Shown here: piece after piece, positions 1-7,373 of the stretch | Position numbering within the stretch: position 1 is the stretch's first letter | Layout: every line of letters starts with the position of its first letter | Origin: Paraburkholderia caledonica NBRC 102488 | GTDB taxonomy: Bacteria; Pseudomonadota; Gammaproteobacteria; Burkholderiales; Burkholderiaceae | DNA length: 59,525 nt | Assembly (NCBI RefSeq): GCF_000685095.1 | Contig: NZ_BAYE01000033.1 | Span: 1 to 59,525, forward strand | Direction of reading: 5' to 3' | Position numbers and translations under genes: made by a program | Notes under the pieces: model-generated | Seen by the model: only the letters and a program-made list of their open reading frames with translations | Database searches by the model: none | Told to the model about the DNA's origin: nothing

Positions 1-677
1 CAACAGTTCTTGATAAAACCTGAATCGTGATCCTGAGTCGAATACGGACGTGCGGATTGGGGCTGACTGCCGAAGTCCGCTCCGGCAAGTGCTGCCGACA
101 CCCGGTCGCCGACTGAACCGGCCGCTGCCTGCTGCGCGGCTGCCTGTTGTGCTGCGACCTGGGCCGGCGTCAGTATTCCCGCGATCTGGTTCGGCGGCGT
201 TGGCGCTGTGTCCTTGACCTTCAGGCCCGGCTTGAAAATCGGCGATGCGAAGATAGCGTCTGTATCCGACTCAGCCTTAATTTGCCGCGACTGCTGATCG
301 TTAATGAAGCCGTCGGCTGTGAGGGCCGGCGCAGCGTTCGTCGCATTCGGTGTTGCTCCCGTGGACGGCGCGCGCGCGGCGGCTGCCGCACGTGCCTCGG
401 ACGCAGCGGCCTTACGCGCCGATTGCATCTGGTCTTCAATTGTCTTGTCGAGATCCTGCGGATTGTTCGACTTGTCGACGACCTCGGCGGCCTTGGCTTT
501 CTTCCGGAGCGCCGCTTCTTCGTCGACCTTCGCGCTCTCCTTGACCTGGTAGTAGAAGCCGAGCCCCGCAATCACAATAGCCGCGACCCCGCCCACCGCA
601 AATAGCGCATTGCGAGGCGATTTACCCTCGAAGAGGCTTGCGCGCTGACTGTTCGGTTGGCCGTTCCGTTGGTTCAT
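1..677 (-). CDS. virB10: VirB10/TrbI-like type IV secretion channel protein, N-terminal part (cut by window edge)
   Basis: About 225 codons are visible before the reading frame runs off the left edge without a stop. VirB10 spans both membranes as the energised scaffold of the type IV secretion core complex. The visible part fits the family: a short polar N-terminus, one membrane segment at about residues 25-43 (ALFAVGGVAAIVIAGLGFYY), then a long Ala/Gln-rich periplasmic linker with charged coil segments. The conserved outer-membrane domain should lie beyond the edge. It starts 8 bp after the virB9 stop in the order virB8-virB9-virB10, which is the strongest argument for its identity. Confidence 0.85.
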   Translation of the reverse strand, partial: MNQRNGQPNSQRASLFEGKSPRNALFAVGGVAAIVIAGLGFYYQVKESAKVDEEAALRKKAKAAEVVDKSNNPQDLDKTIEDQMQSARKAAASEARAAAAARAPSTGATPNATNAAPALTADGFINDQQSRQIKAESDTDAIFASPIFKPGLKVKDTAPTPPNQIAGILTPAQVAAQQAAAQQAAAGSVGDRVSAALAGADFGSQPQSARPYSTQDHDSGFIKNC

Positions 678-685
678 GGTCGTCC

Positions 686-1573
686 TCAGAATCCAAAGAG
701 GCCCGGACGGCGACGCGTGATGGTCACTTCCTCGTTCGGTGCACGCAACACGATCTCGTTGGCAATCTCCTGCACAACGATGTACTGGCCACGGCGGATG
801 AAGTTGGGGCTGACGTAGTCGCCATGGTCTTTCACGACGGGGACGGCAAAAGGCGCGTCGGCGGGCAAACGCAGCCATACCGCCTTGCCATCATCGAAGA
901 CGGTTTCAGGCTTGAAGGAAGCAGAGCCAGATACCTTGTAGTCAAAGTTCAGCTTGTCCGGCGAGACGCCGATTGGGCCGGAGTCCGTCTGCGTACCGGT
1001 GTCATCCCCTTGCCCGCCACGAGCGCCGCCGCTCGCCTGCTCCCGCGCCCGAACCTTAGCCATGACGGAGCCGGGATAGTTGAAACGCACCGTCTGATAA
1101 AACAGCCCACCCATCGGCGACGACACCAGCGTCATGTCGTATTCGCGCAGATTTGTCGTTAGATGCAACGTGTTGACGAGGCCCGGCTTAACCGGCTTGA
1201 CGAAAACGTGGTTTTCGCCGTCCGTGTCGATAACCCACTGCACCGAATCGCCCATCGCAGGGTCGGTCGACAGGTGTTCTCCCCTCGCCAGCTCGATCGT
1301 CGTGTTCTTGAGCGGCGCAGTCATGACCCGGTAGATCTGGTCGCGGCTATAGGGAAACACGACCATCCGGGCATCGCCCGGCATGGTGATCGGGTCGGAA
1401 CCGGCGTTATATGGATTCACCGGGCTCATCGGATCGCTCATTGCAGTGGCGATATCGAATGATGCGGCCGAACTGGGAGCGGCTTTCTTCGCGGCATACA
1501 CAGACGGTGATACAGCTGCCGCGCATGCCAGAGCCACGCACCACGAAGCGAGCGAGCGGGAGACGATCATCAT
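686..1573 (-). CDS. virB9: VirB9/TrbG-family type IV secretion outer-membrane core protein
   Basis: 295 aa. A signal peptide is clear (residues 1-27, ending SVYA before AKK). A beta-rich N-terminal domain runs to about residue 175, a Gly/Thr/Asp-rich linker follows (about 178-200), and the C-terminal VirB9 domain reaches the end. VirB9 proteins form the periplasmic and outer-membrane ring with VirB7 and VirB10. Phrases such as FDYKVSG, VWLRLP and FIRRGQYIVVQ in the last 90 residues match the C-terminal VirB9/TrbG domain. The start codon overlaps the virB8 stop by 4 bp (ATGA), so translation is probably coupled. Length is normal and nothing is broken. Confidence 0.9.
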   Translation of the reverse strand: MMIVSRSLASWCVALACAAAVSPSVYAAKKAAPSSAASFDIATAMSDPMSPVNPYNAGSDPITMPGDARMVVFPYSRDQIYRVMTAPLKNTTIELARGEHLSTDPAMGDSVQWVIDTDGENHVFVKPVKPGLVNTLHLTTNLREYDMTLVSSPMGGLFYQTVRFNYPGSVMAKVRAREQASGGARGGQGDDTGTQTDSGPIGVSPDKLNFDYKVSGSASFKPETVFDDGKAVWLRLPADAPFAVPVVKDHGDYVSPNFIRRGQYIVVQEIANEIVLRAPNEEVTITRRRPGLFGF

Positions 1574-2271
1574 TGGGTCTTCTGGATCGAGAACAACGGA
1601 TAGAACATTCCGAACGGGTTAGGCCCAAGAGCGTCTTCGGAGGTCGGCGGGATGATCTGGTAGCGGACCGTCAGGGCGTATTTCTGGACCACAGGTCGAT
1701 CAGTGGGCGACTGCGTCGTACTGGTCGTGAACTCGACCACGCCCGTGGAGTCTTCAAGCAGCGCGACGTTGGTGACGCGCACTTCACGGACCAGCTTCGG
1801 GTTCAACGTAATGGCCTGAAAAGGCGCGTCGCTCTTGATCCAGTCGCCAAACTGATTGCGCGCGTTGCCGACCATCATGGCCTTGACGCCATTGATGTTC
1901 TTGGCCATCCGCGAAGTCTGGATGTTGTCGGTGAGAACCGGCTCAATCGTCCACCAGCGCTCCACGGATTCTCGCAGCGAAGTGCGTATTGCCTGGTCGT
2001 CCGGCTTATAGGCAGCCAACTGCGTGACAACCGCGTGGCCGTTGGCGTCGGACGAGACGCCGTATGCCTTGACGACGGAGGGGGGCGGATTGCGCGAATA
2101 CACCGCTCCCGCTGCGATAACAGCGAGGATGAAGCAGAACGTCTTCCAATGATTTGCTTCAGTGCGCAGACGCGCGCCCATATCGAAGATGATCTTTTCA
2201 GGGTCGTCTTCTGAGTAACCGCCGGGCGCGGTTGAGAGAGCTATCTGCTTTTTGCTGCGGAATAAACGCAT
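1570..2271 (-). CDS. virB8: VirB8/TrbF-family type IV secretion inner-membrane protein
   Basis: 233 aa. It has a short cytoplasmic N-terminus, one membrane segment at about residues 44-60 (TFCFILAVIAAGAVYS), then a periplasmic NTF2-like VirB8 domain. The C-terminal stretch YALTVRYQIIPP followed by NPFGMFY is typical of VirB8/TrbF. VirB8 is an inner-membrane assembly factor that contacts VirB9 and VirB10. It is the first gene of the visible leftward virB8-virB9-virB10 run. The 430 bp upstream separate it from a divergent DNA-binding gene, so its promoter must lie there. Whether the system is conjugative cannot be decided from three genes. Confidence 0.88.
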   Translation of the reverse strand: MRLFRSKKQIALSTAPGGYSEDDPEKIIFDMGARLRTEANHWKTFCFILAVIAAGAVYSRNPPPSVVKAYGVSSDANGHAVVTQLAAYKPDDQAIRTSLRESVERWWTIEPVLTDNIQTSRMAKNINGVKAMMVGNARNQFGDWIKSDAPFQAITLNPKLVREVRVTNVALLEDSTGVVEFTTSTTQSPTDRPVVQKYALTVRYQIIPPTSEDALGPNPFGMFYPLFSIQKTQ

Positions 2272-2700
2272 GACGGTCGATCCATTTGGGCCGACTCAAT
2301 TGAATCAGCCTTGAGGAGAAGCGAGTCATGCAAAAGAGAGGCGATTTGCGACCGCTTTTCAGCGAGAGCATCGCCGCTTAGCCGGCTCAAGGTCCTAACC
2401 CGAAATGAAGCGCAAAAGCAGGTAGCTTTCGGTGTATTCGCCTTCCCAAAAACCGGTAGAGTCGTCCTACGCGCGTTTCACGCGTTCCACAGTAGCGACC
2501 GCAGCTTGCGGGGCTTCTTTGACCGCCCTCTTCCGAGTTTTCCTCTTTATCGTCCGGGACTTAGCTGCCCCTCGCAAGGCTGTGCGTACGGGAGCTCAAA
2601 AGAAAAGAGACCTGATCCGGCTCAAGGTCCTTTTACTGAAGTCGCAAGAAAAAAGCGGTTGCCGCGGAAACCACGTCCGATTATTACAGGATTCCAATCG
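2272..2700. promoter_or_regulatory. Divergent control region between virB8 and a KorB/ParB-like gene, with a 15-bp direct repeat
   Basis: No supportable gene lies in these 430 bp. The 15-mer CCGGCTCAAGGTCCT occurs twice in the same orientation, at 2382-2396 and 2617-2631, 235 bp apart. I did not notice it elsewhere in the window. A repeated site between a transfer operon and a ParB/KorB-type DNA-binding gene would suit a shared operator, but that role is inference. The promoter for the virB genes must be here; I could not assign -10 and -35 boxes with confidence. Confidence 0.45.
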
Positions 2701-3276
2701 ATGTTTACGCTCGAAGAAACTCGTATCGATGACCGTGAAGCTGCAGCGAGACTTCATGAGAAACTACGCGAACAAAGAGCGCCGCTCCTCGCAATGGGTA
2801 AGTTCTATTTGTCGGTACTATCGCGAGGTCTCTGGCCGAGCCAACGAGCCATAGCAGCCGATCTTGATGTCTCGTTATCACAAATGTCTCGGATGGTTGC
2901 TGCAGCCAGACTGCCCGAAGCGGTGCTTCGTCTTTTTATTGGCCGGCCTCTCTCATTCCGGCACGCAGACACCCTTCGAAGGTTATCTGCACAGCTAGGG
3001 GAGACTGAGATGGTCCGTCGAAGCCGGTATGTCTCTGATGACTGTTCGTTGGAAGACGTTTTCTGCGTGCTGACCACGGGCCATCAAAAAGAGCAGAAGG
3101 GCGTGAGGTTGAGCCTCGTGCACGGACAAAAATATCTTCGTCTTGACGTGCCGGACTTCGACCAAGTGGCACCCCGCATAGCTCAACTGGAGCAGATCCT
3201 CAACCTTTTGCTCGCGACGCGTAATGGCAAGGGCTGGATCGGAGGCTTTGAAAGAACAAGGAAAAGCCGTGGTTGA
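2701..3276 (+). CDS. ParB/KorB-type helix-turn-helix DNA-binding protein
   Basis: 191 aa from the ATG at 2701; the frame is open further upstream, but the upstream translation is low-complexity and unconvincing, and an AGGA lies about 10 bp before this ATG. Residues about 45-100 read like the ParB/KorB HTH domain: PSQRAIAADLDVSLSQMSR, then RLPEAVLRLF and SFRHADTLRRL. The ParB N-terminal catalytic box (GERR) is absent, so it is a short DNA-binding relative rather than a partition ParB; a genuine parB is at 8.6 kb. Its position facing virB8 suggests a transfer or copy-control regulator (inference). A broken relative lies at about 3.85-4.24 kb. Confidence 0.6.
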   Translation: MFTLEETRIDDREAAARLHEKLREQRAPLLAMGKFYLSVLSRGLWPSQRAIAADLDVSLSQMSRMVAAARLPEAVLRLFIGRPLSFRHADTLRRLSAQLGETEMVRRSRYVSDDCSLEDVFCVLTTGHQKEQKGVRLSLVHGQKYLRLDVPDFDQVAPRIAQLEQILNLLLATRNGKGWIGGFERTRKSRG

Positions 3277-3309
3277 TTATTGGCTTCATCGTTGCGGGCA
3301 CCGCGCACG

Positions 3310-3602
3310 CTAATCGGCCGCCATCTTGGCCCGAAGCCAAGCGGTGTACGCGGTTCTCTCCAATGCATTTTTGAACGTCCCGATGTCCTGCTGATACGTG
3401 TTGCCCTTTCCTCCTTGGGCCATGTATTCGGCAGCGAACTGCTGCTTTTCAGCCAAAGACAGAGCTTTGATCTTCTCCGACGTGCGTCGTGCTCTTTCGT
3501 CTGCCGATGTCTGATCGCCAGTGCCAGGTGCCGGTGCGAGAACCTCTTTCAGATGGTTTCGGAGAGGTTGAATATTCGAGCCCGGGGGTACGGCTAAAAT
3601 CT
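3310..3602 (-). pseudogene. 3' end of a gene of unknown function, truncated by an IS3 remnant
   Basis: The leftward frame ends with about 65 well-formed residues containing KALSLAEKQQFAAEYMAQ and GTFKNALERTAYTAWLRAK. I do not recognise the family. Reality is supported by a diverged second copy at about 4.6-4.85 kb encoding ADERARR-type, SLTLAEKQQF and GKGNTYQ-type segments at the same spacing. The 5' part is missing: the frame reads into the IS3 remnant whose end lies near 3603. The hydrophilic, helical C-terminus gives no enzymatic hint. Interruption by the IS makes it non-functional or a fortuitous fusion. Confidence 0.5.
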
Positions 3603-3855
3603 TGGACTGGTTTACGCCGCAATTCCAAGACTCTGCCGGTATACCATGGGGCTGAGAGAGCCGAGCCAGACCTTGATCCGCGTTGCGTTGTACCACCGGA
3701 TGTAAGATTCAAGGACCTCGACGAATTGATCAACGGTTGTAGCCCGCCAGTCACGAGGATAGAACATTTCCGTCTTGAGTCGCCCGAAGAAGCCTTCACA
3801 GGCTGCGTTATCGGGCGAGCATCCTTTGCGTGACATTGAGCGCACGAGCCTGGCA
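3603..3855 (-). mobile_element. IS3-family transposase (OrfB) C-terminal remnant
   Basis: In the leftward frame, residues SMSRKGCSPDNAACEGFFGR, LKTEMFYPRDW, YIRWYNATRIK and SPMVYRQSLGIAA are diagnostic of the C-terminal end of IS3-group integrase-type transposases, including the last catalytic Glu region (CEGFFGRLK). The stop is at 3612. The likely IS end is just beyond, near 3603, where the sequence begins TGGACTGGTTTACGCC. The transposase is missing everything upstream of about 3855. Both neighbouring genes are cut at its borders, so the insertion was followed by deletion. Confidence 0.8.
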
Positions 3856-4242
3856 TCGCGCATCGCGGAGGCACAGATGGGCATACCGCAATCCCGGCTT
3901 CGCGAGGCTCTTACCATTGATAAGGTGTTGCCCGCGGAGGTGAAACTGCTTTTCCCGGGTGACAGCCTGACTTTCGCGACCGCGAAAGAAATAATGAGGC
4001 TGATCGCGTTGCGAGGCCCAGAAAATGTTTGCGCGCTCGCCTCCGAGATCCGCCGTTCGGCGAGTAGGCCATTATCCCAAATGATACTGAACCGCCTTGC
4101 GGGTTTAGAGATGCCCGGCGCCGACGTTAGGGTCAGGAAAGCACCGAGAAGGAATTCAAAACGTCGCGTGATCGTTGAATTGCATCTTCTAAAGTCGGAC
4201 GCTAAGAGCGTACCGGCGCTCGAGTTCATGATTGCGAGCTGA
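3850..4242 (+). pseudogene. ParB-like DNA-binding gene fragment, N-terminus lost at IS3 junction
   Basis: The rightward frame encodes SRIAEAQMGIPQSRLREALT, then IDKVLPAEVKLLFPGDSLTF, ATAKEIMRLIALRGPENV and a basic C-terminus. The pattern (helix-turn-helix, then LPxEV..LF.....SLTF.TA) matches ParB/SopB-type DNA-binding domains and parallels the intact gene at 2701-3276 (RLPEAVLRLF, PLSFRHADTL). The frame upstream of about 3850 is the reverse complement of the IS3 transposase, so the true N-terminus has been deleted. The stop at 4240-4242 appears authentic. Probably a decayed paralogue or the partition gene of an absorbed plasmid. Confidence 0.6.
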
Positions 4243-4593
4243 AGACAAGGCTTGGTGCTGAGCCAAGGCCAACCCTTTGACCTTTGTCGCCACGGTTAGA
4301 ACGCCTCGAATATGTACTGGCGTACGCGGGGCCGTCACTTCATGGGAGCGCCGCGGCATGCCGCTTGAGCACCGCGTTGCAGTTGAAGCCGCGATGGGCA
4401 TCGGGATCGCTGAAAAAGGATGCGAGGGGGATGCGGCGTGAACTGCGTGAAGCCGCTGCGCCACTCCCTCCCAAGTCCGAGGAATTTTTCCAGCAGAAAC
4501 AGTCGGAGAGCCGACCTACCGACAGAAGCCGTCGGTGCCCAACTTCGTTAGGTCAATCTCCCGACGCCGCGATTTTGCGCGTAGCCATGACGT
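4243..4593. other. No supportable gene; scarred backbone DNA
   Basis: Short overlapping frames exist on both strands but none has recognisable motifs. The stretch lies between the ParB-like fragment and the degenerate second copy of the unknown gene, and is most simply rearranged remnant DNA. Confidence 0.4.
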
Positions 4594-4830
4594 TTATGCT
4601 GTCCGCTCCAATACGTTCTTGAAGATTCCCATCTTGGGCTGGTAAGTGTTTCCCTTTCCTTCTTCGGCCATGTATTGGCCGACAAACTGTTGCTTCTCGG
4701 CCAGCGTCAACGATTTCATTTTCGCGGTCGTTTGACGTGAACGCTCTTCTCTTCTGCAGAGGTATCGTCATCGAGAGCCGTGGGACGGACTTGGTTTCCG
4801 AAATCGCCAGGAGATTGGGCTGACCGCTAA
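4594..4830 (-). pseudogene. Second, frameshifted copy of the unknown gene at 3.3-3.6 kb
   Basis: On the minus strand the C-terminus reads ERSRQTTAKMKSLTLAEKQQ, then FVGQYMAEEGKGNTYQPKMG and IFKNVLERTA before a TAA at 4594-4596. It aligns with the copy at 3310-3602 (ADERARRTSEKIKALSLAEK...). Upstream the match continues only in another frame (TSAEEK), so a frameshift lies near 4745-4755. A stop (TAG) occurs further upstream. The copies differ at many positions, so this is an old duplication or two independently acquired homologues. It lacks the last 11 residues of copy 1. Confidence 0.55.
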
Positions 4831-5166
4831 TAAGCGCTTCCACGAGTAGGATCGTGCTATCTGTCACGACCAGACACCACGTCAACGGCGAATGGGGTTC
4901 GCATCAGCAAGCTAAAGGGCTGTTAACTCTCAGGCTATGCACCCCCGAAAATTGCGAATTCGAGCACTGCGGTGCACGCATAACAGCCGCAATTTTGCTC
5001 TTGCCGTGCAGCACGTACATGGAAAGTTAGGCAAGCGACGTATGACCTCTAAGTCGGCGTCAAACAAAGCGGTGAAACCAGCCGCAGGTTTTGCAGTATC
5101 AGCCGTCGTCGGAACGACTGTCCTACGCTGACAAGCCGTTCCCCTGAGAGCAGATCCACGCTCGGG
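4831..5166. other. Intergenic region downstream of repB with an inverted repeat
   Basis: No convincing gene. A 9-bp inverted repeat AAAATTGCG (4948-4956) / CGCAATTTT (4988-4996) encloses a smaller GCAC/GTGC stem. It could be a transcription stop for repB (which ends at 5167 on the minus strand) or a binding site; there is no clear T-tract after it in the leftward direction. Confidence 0.3.
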
Positions 5167-6543
5167 TTAGCGCCCCTTGCCGTTCCGCGATCTATTGAAT
5201 ACATAGCCGGCGAATCCGTCCTTGAGATCCGGGTATTTCGCTATCATTGCATCCGACAAGTCCACACTGGGATCGAGGCCTAACCGCCGCAACGTCAGTT
5301 TTCCCGCCGGCGTCCCTTTATAGGTTCGTCGCCAGTCTTCCTGCTGCTTAATCGTCGCCCCTTCGTATGCTGCCCAACCGAGGCGGACTTCCTCGACCAT
5401 TCGGTCTTGTGCGTGCACTTCTTGCGCAGCGATCCGCAAAGCCATACGTGTTTGGACCTGCTGCTTCTCTTGCAACTCGCGTTTCTCTGTCTGTGCAAGA
5501 TTCTCTTGGATGTGCACCATCTGGCGTTCAGCGTCGGAAACAATCCACTGCTCTTTCAGAGCCTTCATGAAGAACCCGGCAGGGCTCTTCGAGATGTTGC
5601 CCAGCTTTAGGCTAAAACGCGTGCGCTCAATTGCCTGCTCCAGGCGTTCGTCGGTGTATTTGTCTCGATCTGCCGCGATCTGATTCAGCTGCGCGCTCGA
5701 CAGTCCGAGTTCCTGCTTCAACGTCCTATATAGGGCTTGCGCCTGTTCATGCGTGTGCAAGACCCGCTCTGCCAACTCCTTGCGCTCAATGCGAAAGCGC
5801 AGGCGTCCGATCTTTCGGGAGCCGGGCTCATTGCGCGTCTCATAGGAAATGTTCAGGTCCGAAACTTCGTTGATTTGCTCCACGGCCGGCGCCAACCAGT
5901 CCCGCTTGAAATATTTGAACTCGTACGCCTTGGCGCCCATTGCTCCTTGCCACGAGCGAAGCTCCTCTAACTCGAGCCAATCGGTTATCCCATCATCCGC
6001 GTACGGCAACAGGTGATCGTACATCACTCGCGCGTAGCTGAGCGTGAACAGCGATGTTATACGCAGGCTTAGCCAGTGCGACTTCCCTGGCCCGCGTATT
6101 ATCCCTATGAGGTCAGGCGGGACTCTGAACTGGAAGCGTCCGCCCTGATAAGAGATTCGACCGATTAACTGCACTGAGCCAAATGGCTTGCTTCCGTCGG
6201 CCTCTGGTGCAGTGGTGGCTTGTATCAACGCTCTTTGCGCTTCAGTGATAACTTGCTCAAGGTGCGCGTTGTTACGGCTTGAGTACCGCATGAGCCACTT
6301 AAAGTAGTCCAATTCAACGTCATACAGATCCCGGGGCTGCTCTTCCTGTGCGACGATGAAGTAGGCCGCGTCAATTAAGCGCCGAGCCGCCACCCCAAGA
6401 TCGATGATGCGTATGAGAACGTTCTTTCGAGCAAATCCAACGTCTGAGCGGGCGGCGTCGAGCGGCAAGTCCTCAGCGCTTGCATCGTCGAATAAGGCCA
6501 GTGCTAGTTGCCTAGACGTGGCCACTTGCCCTGCAATCGCCAT
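5167..6543 (-). CDS. repB: Plasmid replication initiator, RepB / Rep_3 superfamily
   Basis: 458 aa from the ATG at 6543, chosen because GGGAGG lies 5 bp upstream; an in-frame ATG at 6600 is less likely. Rep_3/RepB initiators are iteron-binding proteins with two winged-helix domains that open the origin and load helicase. The central part fits: FGSVQLIGRISYQGGRFQF, HWLSLRITSLFTLSYARVMY and YEFKYFKRDWLAPAVEQINE, then a long helical tail. Immediately upstream lies an array of CCTCACCT iterons, the first about 80 bp from the start codon, so Rep probably both initiates replication and represses its own promoter. Longer than typical 300-aa Rep_3 proteins because of the extended C-terminus. Confidence 0.88.
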   Translation of the reverse strand: MAIAGQVATSRQLALALFDDASAEDLPLDAARSDVGFARKNVLIRIIDLGVAARRLIDAAYFIVAQEEQPRDLYDVELDYFKWLMRYSSRNNAHLEQVITEAQRALIQATTAPEADGSKPFGSVQLIGRISYQGGRFQFRVPPDLIGIIRGPGKSHWLSLRITSLFTLSYARVMYDHLLPYADDGITDWLELEELRSWQGAMGAKAYEFKYFKRDWLAPAVEQINEVSDLNISYETRNEPGSRKIGRLRFRIERKELAERVLHTHEQAQALYRTLKQELGLSSAQLNQIAADRDKYTDERLEQAIERTRFSLKLGNISKSPAGFFMKALKEQWIVSDAERQMVHIQENLAQTEKRELQEKQQVQTRMALRIAAQEVHAQDRMVEEVRLGWAAYEGATIKQQEDWRRTYKGTPAGKLTLRRLGLDPSVDLSDAMIAKYPDLKDGFAGYVFNRSRNGKGR

Positions 6544-6619
6544 TCGGCCTCCCGGTCGTTGTTCTCTTGTTGCCACGGAACGGTACGGTACCGACACCAA
6601 GGTGCGGTGTCAACACAGA

Positions 6620-6810
6620 TGACCTCACCTTGCGGCATCTGAAATCACAGTAAGCCTCACCTTAAATAAATCTGCGCTCAAAGTACCTCACCTTGCTGCG
6701 CTGGCGAACCTCACCTTCGCGCCCAAGCCGTCTCACCTTTCCCGCCAATTGACCTCACCTGTCGGCTCAATCCACAGCACCTTCGGCACAGAACACCTCA
6801 CCTCAGAAAG
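6620..6810 (+). repeat. Iteron array of the plasmid origin (CCTCACCT repeats)
   Basis: The core CCTCACCT, usually followed by T, starts at 6623, 6655, 6686, 6709, 6731 (TCTCACCT), 6753, 6775 (degenerate CAGCACCT) and 6796. The last five are spaced 22, 22, 22 and 21 bp, i.e. two helical turns; the first three are 23-32 bp apart. Directly repeated sites on this period upstream of a Rep_3 gene are the expected Rep binding sites. An AT-rich stretch (about 6806-6890, including a long T run) follows and could be the DNA-unwinding element. Confidence 0.85.
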
Positions 6811-7373
6811 ATAAGCTGTTGAATCTTAAGCCTTTGGTGTACCTGTTGGTGGTCGGTTGGTTTTCTTTTTTTCTAAAAATACAAACAACCGAGTGTGGAG
6901 GACCAAGACGTCGGACAGAATCACGAGGTGGCGGCCGAGATCACTTGCTGTCAAGCCGGGACCCCGTTCGACGATTGAAAGGCGACAGAGGCCCCTTTAA
7001 GAACAGCGAGACGTCAATAGCGCCTGTCCGAGCAGCTCGGGAAAGGTGAGGTGATTTGTGCAGCGGGGTGAAAAGACGCGCGCTCGGGGCCGTTTTGGCG
7101 TCAGTAAGGTGAGGTTTTTTGTGGTAGCTGATGGACTGAAATGCAATGCACCGAGCGGCTATGGTCGGAATTTTCGCGCCTAAATGAGCTAAGTGTCTGA
7201 AACTTATGGCCTTGCGGGTGCCGATTGCGTCCGCCTCGGCAAGGCGTTGGTGTAGCTATTCTTCGGTGTCGCAGGTATTCTACGGTTCGGCGCTATTTGA
7301 TTATCAAACCGTATAAACATCCGGTGAGCGTGCAGAAAACACCTCACCGTCAAATTTAAAAAAGGAAACGCTA
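6811..7373. promoter_or_regulatory. Origin right flank and parA control region: inverted iterons and a 13-bp palindrome
   Basis: No gene is supported here. The iteron core recurs in opposite orientation as AGGTGAGG at 7044-7051 and 7107-7114, and once more in forward orientation (CCTCACCG, 7342-7349) 25 bp before the parA start. Between them lies a perfect palindrome TTTGAT-T-ATCAAA (7296-7308), overlapping a TACGGTT/AACCGTA inverted repeat (7281-7287 and 7307-7313). The inverted iterons may allow Rep-mediated pairing or copy control. The palindrome just upstream of parA suits ParA autorepression, since ParA has an N-terminal HTH. These roles are inference. Confidence 0.6.

Noticed and set aside
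147..3276. Rightward frames antisense to virB8-virB10 and the upstream extension of the 2701 gene
   Set aside because: They mirror strongly recognisable genes on the other strand, or lack any leader homology; the 2701 start has a better ribosome-binding site.
5041..5130. A 29-codon frame beginning MTSKSASNKAV
   Set aside because: Too short, no clear ribosome-binding site and no recognised relative; not listed as a gene.
6600..7373. CRISPR-like repeat array
   Set aside because: The repeats are 8-10 bp cores on a 22-bp period with varied flanks next to a Rep gene; they are iterons. No CRISPR array or cas gene was seen anywhere.
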